The notes beneath the pieces were generated by a model. That model ran no database searches. It was not told the origin of the DNA and was given only the letters and a program-made list of their open reading frames with translations. From positions 165,560 through 229,559 of the forward strand of contig CATOSM010000001.1 in NCBI GenBank assembly GCA_951812645.1: 64,000 nucleotides of DNA. The letters run 5' to 3'. Positions 16,225 through 25,551 of the stretch are shown one piece after another. A program made the position numbers and the translations under genes. The number at the start of each line of letters is the position of its first letter. Position 1 is the first letter of the stretch. The DNA comes from an uncultured Candidatus Nitrosopumilus sp. Lineage in GTDB: Archaea; Thermoproteota; Nitrososphaeria; Nitrososphaerales; Nitrosopumilaceae.

Positions 16225-17589
16225 ATGAATAGAGAAAAATTTCTCGTTATCGGAAGCGGCGGACGCGAAAGCGCCTTTGCGATGCGACTAATGCAAGACA
16301 CACATGTCTATGCGGTTATGGCACACAAAAATCCACTCATCATAGACTGTGTGATGCAGTCTGGTGGAAAGTATCTTGTGGGTGATGTCGATGATCCAAA
16401 AACAATTTTAAAATTTGTAAAAGAGAATGACATAGATTACACCTTTGTGAGTGCCGACCAACCGCTAGCTAATGGAGTAATTGACATCTTGTTGGAAAAT
16501 GATTTCAGGGCAATTGGGGGTACAAAGGAGGCAACACGCATAGAATGGGACAAGGCATACTCTATTCAAATGATGCAAAAAACCTGTCCTGAATTTACTC
16601 CGTTTTACAAAATTATATCAAAAATTGAAGAACTGCCAAATGCAATAAAATCATTTGAATCAAAGGGATTGGAGATGGTGGTAAAACCACAAGGGCTTAC
16701 TGGTGGCAAGGGCGTAAAGGTGATGCCAGAACACCTCTTGACATATCAGGATTGTGCAAAGTATGCGTCTTCTCTTCTTGAGGAAAATCCCGATGAAAAA
16801 GTATTACTCGTAGAAAAACTAAAGGGGATAGAATTTACAATCATGGGAATTACAGACGGGCAGCATCTTGTGGTATCGCCTGCAAGCTATGACTATCCAT
16901 TCAGATATGAGGGAGACAGTGGTGCAGGGACCGGCGGCATGGGTTGTTTTACTGATTCAGAGAAGAAACTGCCATTTATGAGCCAAAAGGATTTGGATGA
17001 CTGCACATACATCATGCAGAAAATAATTGACGAGATGGGATCTGAAAATCTGTTTTTTAATGGTGTGCTTAATGGAGGATTCTTCAAGACCAAGCAGGGC
17101 ATAAAGTTCATGGAATTTAACGGACGTTTTGGAGATCCAGAAGGAATAAATATTCTCAGCATTCTTGAGGGGTCATTCTCAGAACTGCTGATACACATTT
17201 GGAACAAGACCCTATCAGAAGACGTGGTTTCATTTATCAAAAAGGCAAGTGTTGTAAAATATCTGGTTGCAAAAGAATACCCAGAGCAAAGTGACAATGC
17301 AACATCATTCAGTATGGATGAGGGCGCAATTATTGAGAAGGGAATAAAAATATTCTTTGCATCATGCATTAAAACTGGAACACATCAATATGAAACTCTA
17401 AAAAAATCCAGAGTTTGTGCATTTAGCACAATTGCAGACAGCATAGAAATAGCGTCATCGATCATAAACCTCGCAATTGATACCCATGTCACATATGTGC
17501 AAGAAAACAAGCTAGAATACAGAAAAGACATTGGCTCTCAAAAGAGCTTGGAGAAGCTAAAATCAACATCAAGGCAGATGGCCAATTAG
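16225..17589 (+). CDS. purD: Phosphoribosylamine-glycine ligase (GAR synthetase)
   Basis: Catalyses ATP-dependent joining of glycine to 5-phosphoribosylamine, step two of purine synthesis. The 454-aa length suits the family. Visible motifs are the N-domain GSGGRESAFA (about residues 10-19), the ATP-grasp loop KPQGLTGGKGVKV, the glycine-rich GAGTGGMGCF and the metal-binding EFNGRFGDPE. It starts at ATG 16225, 93 nt after the IS, in its own transcription unit. Codon use is AT-rich like the core genes at the right of the window, so this is a resident housekeeping gene in a mobile neighbourhood. Confidence 0.9.
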   Translation: MNREKFLVIGSGGRESAFAMRLMQDTHVYAVMAHKNPLIIDCVMQSGGKYLVGDVDDPKTILKFVKENDIDYTFVSADQPLANGVIDILLENDFRAIGGTKEATRIEWDKAYSIQMMQKTCPEFTPFYKIISKIEELPNAIKSFESKGLEMVVKPQGLTGGKGVKVMPEHLLTYQDCAKYASSLLEENPDEKVLLVEKLKGIEFTIMGITDGQHLVVSPASYDYPFRYEGDSGAGTGGMGCFTDSEKKLPFMSQKDLDDCTYIMQKIIDEMGSENLFFNGVLNGGFFKTKQGIKFMEFNGRFGDPEGINILSILEGSFSELLIHIWNKTLSEDVVSFIKKASVVKYLVAKEYPEQSDNATSFSMDEGAIIEKGIKIFFASCIKTGTHQYETLKKSRVCAFSTIADSIEIASSIINLAIDTHVTYVQENKLEYRKDIGSQKSLEKLKSTSRQMAN

Positions 17590-17647
17590 GAATTTCAACC
17601 AGATCCAATTAATTCCCCATTTAAATTCAATTTCTTCTAAAGCAATT

Positions 17648-17770
17648 ATGAAAATGGAAATTCATTCAGCAGCCGACAGCCAATATCTTAAACAGATTAT
17701 CCGAGAACTTCAAAACGTTTCAAGAAAAAACAAATTCAAGATAACCATATTTGATGACAACAAACACTAA
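17648..17770 (+). CDS. Possible small protein, 40 aa
   Basis: ATG at 17648 encodes MKMEIHSAADSQYLKQIIRE then a basic end (SRKNKFKITIFDDNKH). It has one predicted helix and no known motif. It follows purD by 58 nt and could be read through from it. Coding support is limited to an uninterrupted frame of sensible composition. Confidence 0.3.
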   Translation: MKMEIHSAADSQYLKQIIRELQNVSRKNKFKITIFDDNKH

Positions 17771-17951
17771 TAATAAAAAGCAACTGATCTTGGATTTTTC
17801 CCCTTTAATTTCAAAATTTAACTGATACAATAATGCCCAAGCTTCAGGCATTCTCAAAGACAAAGAAAGAAAACTATGGCATACAAATACATGGTTCCTA
17901 TAATATTGCAATCCCCTCATAGTTAAGAGACTGAGTCTGCAGGATAACACG

Positions 17952-18191
17952 TTGCTTCACAGAACAGTTTCTGAAAAAACCGGGACTATCCGTCTATACA
18001 CCAGAAAACTCAAGGATAACGTCACAGTCAGGGCAGGTCAGAGATTGACCAAAGTCCACAAAACTCAACGATACTATTCCTCCAAAGTTACAATCCCAAT
18101 AGACTTTGTAAGGGCACTCAAGCTAGCAAAGAAAGATGAATTGGGTATTGATTGCAACAAAGATGCTATCATTACCAGAAAAACAGTCTGA
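17952..18191 (+). CDS. AbrB/SpoVT-like small DNA-binding protein, 79 aa
   Basis: The C-terminal half (about residues 42-78: YSSKVTIPIDFVRALKLA, then ELGIDCNKDAIITRK) has the swapped-hairpin AbrB pattern (x-VTIP-x-x-FV-x-AL-x-L). The N-terminal half is basic and unassigned. Such proteins are transcriptional regulators or antitoxins. A TTG start at 17952 was used; no clear partner gene is adjacent. Confidence 0.5.
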   Translation: MLHRTVSEKTGTIRLYTRKLKDNVTVRAGQRLTKVHKTQRYYSSKVTIPIDFVRALKLAKKDELGIDCNKDAIITRKTV

Positions 18192-18305
18192 AAAAATACA
18201 TGTGAAATTCACAAGTCCACAAATTGTATCGTTTTCTGCCCCCGTCCACTTAACCTTGTACCTGCTGGAAATTAATTTTAATTTTTAATCAACATGTTTT
18301 GAATT

Positions 18306-18552
18306 TTAATGTGACCGCTGATGGATTCTTTTCTCACAATAAATGCAAATCTGCCATTTTTTGCCACTCTTGTCTGCAAAGCCCGAACCATTTCCATCAG
18401 AATCATAGATATCGTGTGATCATCAATCGATGCATCTGTGTTTCACCACATTCGTCACACTGAAATAAATCATCTTTTGTTTTTTGTATAATTTCAGCAA
18501 ATCCCCCACTCGTTTCCTTAATCATTATTTTGTACACTGCAAGATCTTCCAT
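18306..18552 (-). pseudogene. Frameshifted small zinc-finger protein
   Basis: The first part (18403-18552, 49 aa: MEDLAVYKIMIKETSGGF ... FQCDECGETQ) has one CxxC. The second, in the next register to 18306, supplies DSDGNGSGFADKSGKKWQ and ICIYCEKRIHQRSH with the second CxxC. Together they make one ~80-aa two-knuckle zinc protein broken by a one-nucleotide change near 18420. Confidence 0.5.
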
Positions 18553-18655
18553 GATAATGTTTTACATTTTTTGCCGATGCATGAAATATTGCTTTGATTT
18601 TTCCGTCCTCTTTCACAATACCCATAGGACGATCGCCAATTTTGCCTTTTACCAT
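18518..18655 (-). CDS. Possible small protein, 45 aa
   Basis: ATG at 18655 gives MVKGKIGDRPMGIVKEDGKI and ends with a His-rich stretch (KNVKHYHGRSCSVQNND). It overlaps the start of the next small gene by 35 nt on the same strand, in another register, as in a tight operon. No family recognised. Confidence 0.35.
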   Translation of the reverse strand: MVKGKIGDRPMGIVKEDGKIKAIFHASAKNVKHYHGRSCSVQNND

Positions 18656-18713
18656 AATTAAGACACAAAATGATGGTTTATGGAGGTATTGGAAACTAGT
18701 ATGTTTCAAATGG

Positions 18714-19111
18714 CTATTTTCTACGAAACAATCTCTTGAAAAATGACTTTTCTTTAGGTTTTGATTGAATGGATGGTTTTTGGATTCTCTTCTCTTTTGC
18801 AAGTCCCTCATCTACAATTTTGTCCAGATGGTTCTCAGTTATTGCTGATTTTGGTTTTTTCTTTTGCCACCTGATGGAATTTCCAGATTGTCTTCCAGTT
18901 CCCGGTACTTTCGTTTCAAACATCTCTCATCTGTGTTGTATGGGGGTTTGCCGTCATGCAGGAATTCTTGTATGAACTGCAGTCTGCCGACATCGCCCAT
19001 TCCTGCATTTAGCAGGTCAGTTGCCATGATACTGTGATCGACATCCGAATCCAAGAATTGCATCTGTGACAATGCAGTTGATAATTTTATCTTGTTATTT
19101 TGTATTGTCAA
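18714..19111 (-). pseudogene. Small basic-tailed protein split at an A-run
   Basis: Segment one (18839-19111, 90 aa) begins MTIQNNKIKLSTALSQMQFL and ends SGGKRKNQNQQ. Segment two, in the overlapping register down to 18714, gives KKKPKSAITENHLDK ... KSFFKRLFRRK. The related tail at 5030 has one more A in the AAAAGAAAAAA run, which joins the two frames. So this copy either lost one A or relies on slippage at the run. Role unknown; a basic C-terminal tail suggests nucleic-acid binding. Confidence 0.5.
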
Positions 19112-19151
19112 TTAGATTATTGCCCTAATGCATTTCAGATCTTACATTATC

Positions 19152-20020
19152 ATGGTACCATCAAAAACTAATTCTGGAGAGACTTGCAGCCGTTGTGGGA
19201 AGAACTCCATCCTGACTGACTGTGCCACTGGCAGGAGATTCTGTGAAAAGTGCGGGTCTGGCATCTGAAGTGTCCGAAAACACCGGTCCTGAACGGCATT
19301 CCTTTGCAAAATATGGCGGCACGGACTCTGCAGGAGCAGGCGCCCCAACGTCACTGACCGTGCATGACATGGGACCTGCCACAAGCATCGGTGCGGCAAA
19401 CTGCGATGCATCGGGAAACCCTCCATCTGGTTCCATGAAAAGCGCGTTTGAGCGGCTGCGCACATGGGACGGCAGAAGCAAGGGATTCTGCAGACCGCAA
19501 CTTAAGGCAGGTACTCATGGGGCCTGACAACCCCGGGGAAAGGCCACCGCCCTCATCACCGGTATCTGAAAAGGCATCATAAGTTTACGGAAAGGCTTTG
19601 GAGGGGAAACCGGTTAGAGGACGCCCAATATCCGGACTGACTGCTGCGTCCCTGTATGCTGCCTGCCGTGACACTGGAACTCCCGGGACGCCAAATGAGA
19701 TTGCAGGATGCCGCATCGTGGACTGGAAATCGGGATGCCGGTATCCGATCCGGTATCACGCATTGCAGGAATTGCAGGCAGGACAGGCCTGACTGAAAAG
19801 ACAGGGAGAATGGCAGCTGCAATGCCAGGGGATGCGCAGGAGAAAGGCAAGTAAACCGGCAAGGATCCGACGGGCACGGCAGCTGCCGCACCGTACCTGG
19901 CATGCATCGGGACCGGAGAGAATGCAGCCCAAAGGGGCATCCCTGATGCCTCGGGGGTGAGAGGGGTTACGGCAGGAAACAGATGCAACAGCCTGAGGCA
20001 GAATGTGGGCTTTTTTAGAC
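19152..20020 (+). pseudogene. Decayed second transcription factor B (TFB)
   Basis: Pieces in order match the intact TFB at 40838: the zinc ribbon (TCSRCGKNSILTDCATG ... FCEKCG), the B-finger/linker (GAPTSLTVHDMGPATS, GSMKSAFERLRTWDGRS), part of the first cyclin repeat (GRPISGLTAASLYAACRDT), then the end of the second repeat (YLACIGTGENAAQRG). At least three frameshifts and an internal deletion separate them. GC content is visibly higher than in the living tfb, suggesting a different origin (plasmid or another lineage). Confidence 0.7.
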
Positions 20021-20113
20021 CAAGGCACGCGTGCACTGTTGGCCTAAAACTTTCTCCTTTGTCAACAAATTATCACTTTACCATTTTAACAAAACAAGGA
20101 ATCTCATGATGTC

Positions 20114-20920
20114 ATGGCCCGAAAGTACAGTTCCCCGATATCCTATCGCCTGCGGGAGATTCCGGTGGGCCACATTACGGTGTGGCGTGATGCCCAGGCA
20201 AGAAGGCTGGACAGGGACGGCATTGCAGAGCTTGCAAGGTCCATCAAAAACGAGGGGCTGCAGAATCCCCCGATGGTCCAGAAGAACGGGAAGGACTCCT
20301 ATCTGCTCATGTCGGGCCAGAGAAGGCTGGCAGCCCTGAAAAGGCTGGGGGCAAAAAAGATACCCGTACTGCTGCTGACAAACAGCACCAGGTATGACCT
20401 GGAGGATGCAAAGGCAGCATCAGTCGTCGAGAACCTGCACCGCAACAGGATGAGCACAAAGGACATGGCTGCGGCATGCGTATTTCTGAGCGAGTCCGTA
20501 GGCAGGTCAAAGGCTGCAAAGTCCTTGGGGATTTCACCGCAAACCCTGAGAAAATACCTGGGGTTTGCGGCGGTTCCGGACAGGCTAAGGCAGTTTGTCC
20601 CAGGGGAACTGTCTCGTGATGACTGTGTCAGACTGTATCACGCAGTTCCAAGCGTAACAAAGGCCGTATCCGTTGCAGAGAGGATCATTCCGTTGGATCG
20701 GAAACTGAGAAGAGCGTACCTCAAGGCCCTGGGCAGATCACCAAAGTCATCGCATCCAAAGCTGCTCAAAAAGGCAAAGGCAGGGCTGCTGCAGCAAAGG
20801 GTTGCCATACAGCTGACCAAGGGAAACGCAAGAAAACTGCGCAGCTTGGCTGCAAAAAGGGGGACCGACGTGGCTGAAATGGCAGATGAAATTATGTCGA
20901 AATATCTGAAGAAAAAATAG
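20114..20920 (+). CDS. ParB-like partition/nucleoid protein with CopG-like tail, 268 aa
   Basis: An N-terminal ParB/Sulfiredoxin domain (about residues 15-115) shows GIAELARSIKNEGLQNP, the CTP-binding SGQRRLAALKRLGAKKIP and ENLHRNRMS. A KorB/HTH segment follows (about 125-160, SKAAKSLGISPQTLRKYLGF). The last 45 residues (IQLTKGNARKLRSLA ... MADEIMSKYL) resemble a ribbon-helix-helix. No ParA lies nearby. It is GC-rich like the dead TFB upstream, hinting that both arrived together. A second ParB of the same layout lies at 24288. Confidence 0.75.
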   Translation: MARKYSSPISYRLREIPVGHITVWRDAQARRLDRDGIAELARSIKNEGLQNPPMVQKNGKDSYLLMSGQRRLAALKRLGAKKIPVLLLTNSTRYDLEDAKAASVVENLHRNRMSTKDMAAACVFLSESVGRSKAAKSLGISPQTLRKYLGFAAVPDRLRQFVPGELSRDDCVRLYHAVPSVTKAVSVAERIIPLDRKLRRAYLKALGRSPKSSHPKLLKKAKAGLLQQRVAIQLTKGNARKLRSLAAKRGTDVAEMADEIMSKYLKKK

Positions 20921-21123
20921 AATCCATGCACAAAAATAAAGCATATTCTATAACCAAATGTAGATAGTCCTATAATTACACACATTATTCCTTATACTTA
21001 CATTGTCTAGTAATATCAAAGATCAATCTGTGCCCAACATAGCCCATGTCTGGCATAGGGGGGATATCTTTGTCTCTCTGCATTTGTTACCTAAAATTAT
21101 TTTTGAAATATGTTAACTTTTAA
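20921..21123. other. Intergenic, nothing recognised
   Basis: AT-rich spacer between two genes that converge on it. No repeat, RNA or coding signal was seen. Confidence 0.4.
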
Positions 21124-21426
21124 TTAAACGTCTATATAGATGCCATCATCTCTTGCTTCTACTGTGTATGTTTCCAGTTTGACATCTTTAAGATAATCTG
21201 TCAATTTTCCTGTCTTGATGTTGTAATGCCAAAAATGTAATGGACATTCTACAATATTGCCTTCTAGTTTTCCTGGTGCAATTGAACCATCCTGATGAAC
21301 ACATAGATCGTCCATTGCATGGTAGCCATCTTGATTAAAAACTACTATTTGTTTACCACCAACTTTGAAAGCCTTACCTTTACCTGCAGCGACTGCTCCT
21401 TTATCTGCAATTTTCTTCCAAGCCAT
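21124..21426 (-). CDS. Rieske-type [2Fe-2S] ferredoxin, 100 aa
   Basis: The two cluster-binding boxes are complete: C42-x-H44 (LCVHQDGS) and C61-x-x-H64 (CPLHFWHYNIKTG). There is no membrane anchor, so this is a soluble Rieske ferredoxin like those supplying electrons to oxygenases or reductases. The redox partner is not in the window. It is transcribed divergently from the S-adenosylhomocysteine hydrolase gene with a 75-nt gap, so the two share a promoter region. Confidence 0.85.
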   Translation of the reverse strand: MAWKKIADKGAVAAGKGKAFKVGGKQIVVFNQDGYHAMDDLCVHQDGSIAPGKLEGNIVECPLHFWHYNIKTGKLTDYLKDVKLETYTVEARDDGIYIDV

Positions 21427-21501
21427 TGGTTTTGTGGTATGTTTGTCATTTATTTACATTCGCATGATAGAATTTTATACTCATATTTCTGTGGTCAGTT
21501 A

Positions 21502-22743
21502 TTGAGTAAAGTAAAATCTAGTCCAAAGTTGATCAAAGAGGGTAGACTCTCCTATGAATGGGCCAGATCCCATATGCAGATTTTAGACAATACTATTAAT
21601 CGATATAAAAAAGCAAAACCTCTAAAAGGAGTCACTCTTGGATTCTGTTTACACATCACCAAAGAAACATCTGTTTTGTTAATGGGTGCAAAAGAATTGG
21701 GTGCTACTGTTGCTTGCTGTGGAGGAAATCCATTAACAACTCAAGATAACATCGCTGCATTTTTGGCCTCTCAAGGAATCAGTGTTTATTCTTGGTATGG
21801 ACAATCTGTCAAAGAATATGATTGGTGTATTGATCAAGTGTTAAAACACAAACCAACTATTCTTACTGATGACGGTGCTGATATGAACATCAAGGCTCAT
21901 TTTGATAAACGATTCAAAGACATGGAAGTTCTTGGCGCCACTGAAGAAACAACTGCAGGTGTTACAAGAATTCGTGCAGTTGAAAATCAAGGCAAACTTC
22001 GCTATCCTGTAATTCTAGTAAATGAGGCATATACAAAACATATGTTTGATAATAGATATGGAACCGGACAAAGTACTATTGATGGATATCTGCGTGCAAT
22101 GAACTTACTTATGGCGTCAAAACGTGTTGTAGTTGTAGGTTACGGATGGGTGGGTCGTGGTGTTGCATCTAGATGTCATGGTATGGGTTCCAAGGTTATT
22201 GTTACTGAAGTTGATCCTGTCAAAGCATTAGAAGCTCATATGGATGGTTTTGAAGTCATGCCAATGTCACAGGCTGCAAAGATTGGCGATATGTTTATCA
22301 CTTGCACCGGAATGACTGGTGTAATTCGTAAAGAACACATTATGAAAATGAAAGAGGGTGCCATTATGGGCAATGTTGGTCACTTTGATGTTGAAATTGA
22401 TAGCAATTTTTTGTTAAAATCTTCAAAATCGGTCAAAGAAGTAAGACCAAGTCTTGACGAATGCACATTGAAAAACGGTAGGCATGTTTATCTTATAGGT
22501 CAAGGAAGACTTGCAAATTTGGTTGCAGCAGAAGGACATCCTCCTGAAGTAATGGCACAATCATTTTCAAATCAGATTCTTTCTGTTTTGTATATTCTTA
22601 AAAACCATAAAAAAATGGAAAATAAAATTATCAATGTCCCTGAAGAAATTGATCAACAAATTGCAGTTGACGCTCTAAAGGCAATGGGTGTTAAAATTGA
22701 CAAATTAACTCCCGAACAAATCAAATATGCAAATAACTGGTAA
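21502..22743 (+). CDS. ahcY: S-adenosylhomocysteine hydrolase, 413 aa
   Basis: Splits S-adenosylhomocysteine to adenosine and homocysteine, clearing the product of methyltransferases. Family features: HITKETSVLLMGAKELGA, the substrate/NAD region YGTGQSTIDGYLRA, the Rossmann motif GYGWVGRGVASRCHGMG (about residue 212) and GNVGHFDVEID. The start is set at TTG 21502 (SKVKSSPKLIKEG); longer readings would run into the divergent Rieske gene. It lacks the bacterial ~40-residue insertion, as usual in archaea. Confidence 0.9.
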   Translation: MSKVKSSPKLIKEGRLSYEWARSHMQILDNTINRYKKAKPLKGVTLGFCLHITKETSVLLMGAKELGATVACCGGNPLTTQDNIAAFLASQGISVYSWYGQSVKEYDWCIDQVLKHKPTILTDDGADMNIKAHFDKRFKDMEVLGATEETTAGVTRIRAVENQGKLRYPVILVNEAYTKHMFDNRYGTGQSTIDGYLRAMNLLMASKRVVVVGYGWVGRGVASRCHGMGSKVIVTEVDPVKALEAHMDGFEVMPMSQAAKIGDMFITCTGMTGVIRKEHIMKMKEGAIMGNVGHFDVEIDSNFLLKSSKSVKEVRPSLDECTLKNGRHVYLIGQGRLANLVAAEGHPPEVMAQSFSNQILSVLYILKNHKKMENKIINVPEEIDQQIAVDALKAMGVKIDKLTPEQIKYANNW

Positions 22744-22818
22744 TTTCTAGTCTCGATAATTTTACGTATTTTTTGTTTGCATCCTATTGCTTAAATGGTA
22801 ATTTTTTAAGGCATTTTT

Positions 22819-23107
22819 ATGAAACTCCAAACGAACTTGTTATTTTCTTTTCTTGACTATATCTGCATTCTTTGCTGTTTTTGGAATTATTACAATCTGT
22901 CAAGTTGACAAAACAACAATGCCTTTGCATTCTGATATTCCAAATTCTCTTGAATCTTTGATTGTTTTATCTGCTGTTGATGTACATGTGAAAGATATCA
23001 GATACTGTGATGAAGTTTTGACTCGATCTGCTAGAAATTTTGCATCTGCTCAGGACCCTGTTTGGATTGAACGTTATAATGAAACGGTTCTTCTTTTAGA
23101 TGAATAA
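22819..23107 (+). pseudogene. Sensor half of a histidine kinase, truncated
   Basis: ATG at 22819 encodes MKLQTNLLFSFL, then a one-nucleotide shift near 22852 leads to TISAFFAVFGIITICQV, together a membrane helix. The rest (DVHVKDIRYCDEVLTRSARN, DPVWIERYNETVLLLDE) resembles the extracytoplasmic helical sensor segment found before PAS/kinase domains. It ends 10 nt before the IS at 23117. A matching kinase C-terminal half lies at 34315. Confidence 0.5.
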
Positions 23108-23116
23108 ACAGATTAG

Positions 23117-23992
23117 CAACTCATCCTAAAACCGATCATTATGCAAATAATTCATGACAGTCGGGATCCGACAATGGCTCTGCTGACGTATCCTTCGTGA
23201 TTCGCAAAGAAATGTCAGACATCCAATGGAACACGGTTGCATCACGTCTGCCAAAGCCTGCAAAAACCGGAAGGCCAGGATGCAATGACAGAAACACAGT
23301 CAACGGAATTTTGTTTGTCCTAACAACCGGATGCAGGCGGGCAGACATGCCGGACAGATACGGCTCAAAATCCACCGCGCATCTGAGATTCTCAGGACTG
23401 CAGCAAAAGGGAATATGCAAAAGGATTCTATCCAGTTCAATCAAATCCGCACACAGACAGGGAAAAATCAACCTGCAAAAAACATCGATTGATTCATCGT
23501 CAGTTGCCGCCAAAAAGGGGGGACAAAACGGGTTATGACGGGTTCAGGAAGATCGTGGGCACAAAGATTCACGCTGCAGTAGGCAGGACAGGACTGCCAA
23601 TCCAAATCAGGACCAGCCCTGCAAATGTCCATGACAGTACAAAATTCATTGGTGTGTCAGAAGACATCTCAACCTGCAGGTGATGGTTTGATACGGCAGA
23701 TCATCTTCAGCGTATGCCTACAGGGGATACGATGCGGCATGCATCAGAAACTATCTGGGATGCCATGGGATTGACTGTTGCATTCCATACAAAAAGAACT
23801 CAAAGAACGTTGCACAAAACAGGAATCAAAGACATCATGGCAAGACAGGGTTTGTCGCAGAGCGGTTCCTTGCCTGGCTCAAATACGGACTTCACAGGAG
23901 GGCAGTCAGATACGAAAGGAACTGTGACAACTATCTTGGATTTGTGTATCTGGCATGCGTCATGACGTACTGGAGGGCTTTGGGATAAATTC
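23117..23992 (+). mobile_element. IS5-like insertion sequence, 876 bp
   Basis: Left end CAACTCATCCTAAAACC, right end eroded (GGGCTTTGGGATAAATTC). The first ~450 bp are nearly identical to the element at 9109; the remainder matches the 5638 and 30431 subgroup. It truncates the kinase gene. Confidence 0.85.
23197..23985 (+). pseudogene. IS5-like transposase, broken DDE half
   Basis: orfA is open (23197-23538, GTG start, MIRKEMSDIQWN to AAKKGGQNGL). After the A5G6 tract orfB reads GDKTGYDGFRKIVGTKIHAAV but ends at 23683 by a frameshift near SEDIS. Later pieces are in other frames (ERFLAWLKYGLHRRAV region). Not functional as a whole. Confidence 0.7.
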
Positions 23993-24059
23993 CTTCTTTG
24001 TTTATATCTAAATGCATAATTTATTGTTTAATTTCTTTTATTTTGTCATCAATGTCATT

Positions 24060-24233
24060 TTAAAGTAATTCGGATATGTGCCTTTTCTTATCTTCTAACT
24101 TGCGCATTGGTTGCCGATATTTTTCAATAAAGTCAGGTCCTTCTTCTTGTGCGTATTTGTATGACTTTAAATCCAAACCAGGATTGTCCTCAACTGCCTC
24201 GATTTTTTTATTGATGCTGATTATGCTTTGCAT
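24060..24233 (-). CDS. Hypothetical protein, 57 aa, downstream of parB-like gene
   Basis: ATG at 24233 encodes MQSIISINKKIEAVEDNPGL and a charged helical rest (FIEKYRQPMRKLEDKKRHI). It follows the ParB-like gene by 54 nt on the same strand and shares its composition, so it may belong to the same plasmid-type operon. No motif recognised. Confidence 0.45.
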   Translation of the reverse strand: MQSIISINKKIEAVEDNPGLDLKSYKYAQEEGPDFIEKYRQPMRKLEDKKRHISELL

Positions 24234-24287
24234 TCAAAAGTCATTTTTTGTTTTCTCATCCAGAGTTTTTATAAGACCAGACAGCAT

Positions 24288-25082
24288 TCATGCTTGGTAT
24301 CTAGACAAAGAATTTTTCAAGATAATGGAGGCCATGTCGTCATAACTTTTATTCTTACGGTTAGATATACCTTGCAATTTCAGCAAATCATCAGAATCAA
24401 GCACGACTGTAATTCCCACGGGGTTTTTTCGGATGTCCTTTTTAATTTCATCAATGGTCAGGGATTTGTCAGCTCTGGAAATTGCAGATAAGAGCAATTT
24501 TCGCCTAACAGTGTTTTTTTTCAAAGAGGAGACATGCCGTAAAATTTCCAGTGCGTTTCCTTTAGGGAATTTTCTCATTACATTAGTGGCAAATTGCATG
24601 CTGATCAAGCCATCATCAACCAAATGTCTTATTTCCCCAGACAGGCCATGGTACTGAAGATAAACCTGCAATGTTGGTGATTTAATCCCCAGGACCTTGC
24701 AGACATATTTTTTATCCTTGTGAATATCCAAGAGTTCTTTAACTGCATTTGCCCTATCGACTGTGGTCATTTGCCTTGTGAAGATATTTTCGCTGAGTGA
24801 TAGAGATACGGCAGATTTTAGCGTAACATTCTCAAAGACCCTGCAAGGAATTGATTTCATCCCTGCCTGTCGTGAGGCCAAAAATCTTCTCTGTCCTGCA
24901 AAGATTAGAAATTTGTCATTTTGTTTTTTTACCAGTAGCGGGTTTTCAATTCCGTTAATTCTGATATTTTCTGTCAGTTCCTCAATATCGGTATCTGTGT
25001 TGGTTTTTCTGACATTAGCTTCTTGCCATACCTCCAGTTTTTCTATTGGAATATCCTGTATTTTCTGATCAGATGCTTTCAT
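24288..25082 (-). CDS. Second ParB-like protein with CopG-like tail, 264 aa
   Basis: The ParB N-domain is clear: EELTENIRINGIENPLLV, FAGQRRFLASRQAGMKSIPC and the SENIFTRQMT box. An HTH follows (VCKVLGIKSPTLQVYLQYHG). The C-terminus (VVLDSDDLLKLQGISN ... YDDMASIILKNSL) resembles a ribbon-helix-helix, the same layout as at 20114, although overall similarity is low and this copy is AT-rich. No ParA or obvious parS is seen. Confidence 0.75.
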   Translation of the reverse strand: MKASDQKIQDIPIEKLEVWQEANVRKTNTDTDIEELTENIRINGIENPLLVKKQNDKFLIFAGQRRFLASRQAGMKSIPCRVFENVTLKSAVSLSLSENIFTRQMTTVDRANAVKELLDIHKDKKYVCKVLGIKSPTLQVYLQYHGLSGEIRHLVDDGLISMQFATNVMRKFPKGNALEILRHVSSLKKNTVRRKLLLSAISRADKSLTIDEIKKDIRKNPVGITVVLDSDDLLKLQGISNRKNKSYDDMASIILKNSLSRYQA

Positions 25083-25551
25083 TCAAAACATTGAGATTTT
25101 CACCAATATAAAAATTAAATATGTTAAACATGCCCCACATTACAGTATCCAAACTTGAGAATTAGTTGTTCTTTATAATCTCAGTTAACTGAATTTTATT
25201 GGTCTCTCTTCCAGGCAATTTTTGCCCATTGTGTTTAGTCGTTTTTTCTCTTGATCAAATAACCCTAAAATTCTTAATTCTTTATTTTTTCTTTTCAAGG
25301 CCCTGTAACACGAAAATGGCAGTCCTATTGTCTGTTATCTCGGTGAATTTCATGGCCAGTTTGGAAATTAACCGTTCATAGATTCAAATGATCATCAAAC
25401 ATTGTCCAAAGGGTTAGTTTTAAGATGAGTTGTTGATACCTGAGGGCAAAACCTTCATCCCAGTAGGTCATCTAGAATGCACCGCAGCTGGACCAAAAAC
25501 AAATGGTCTCTGCAGAGCCAACAGTTTATTAACCTTAATGATTATGGATGT
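25083..25551. other. Non-coding stretch with IS relic and promoter
   Basis: Holds an IS right-end relic (25300-25432) and, at 25524, the GTTTATTAACC element 28 nt before the start at 25552. The 60-aa open frame inside (25199-25381) is antisense IS remains and is not called. Confidence 0.5.
25300..25432 (-). mobile_element. IS5-like end relic (transposase N-terminus)
   Basis: Read on the minus strand it starts with CAACTCATCTTAAAACTAAC, matching the left end at 11561, and continues into the ATTCACCGxGATxACAGACA region, the transposase start. Everything beyond is deleted. Confidence 0.6.

Noticed and set aside
17720-17950. 76-codon minus-strand frame
   Set aside because: Overlaps a small plus-strand frame and AT-rich spacer; hydrophobic low-complexity translation without support.
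21319-21501. Extended N-terminus for the S-adenosylhomocysteine hydrolase
   Set aside because: Would overlap the divergent Rieske gene and has no resemblance to the family; TTG 21502 fits the expected length.
25199-25381. 60-codon hydrophobic frame
   Set aside because: It runs antisense into an IS relic, and the hydrophobicity comes from T-rich sequence.
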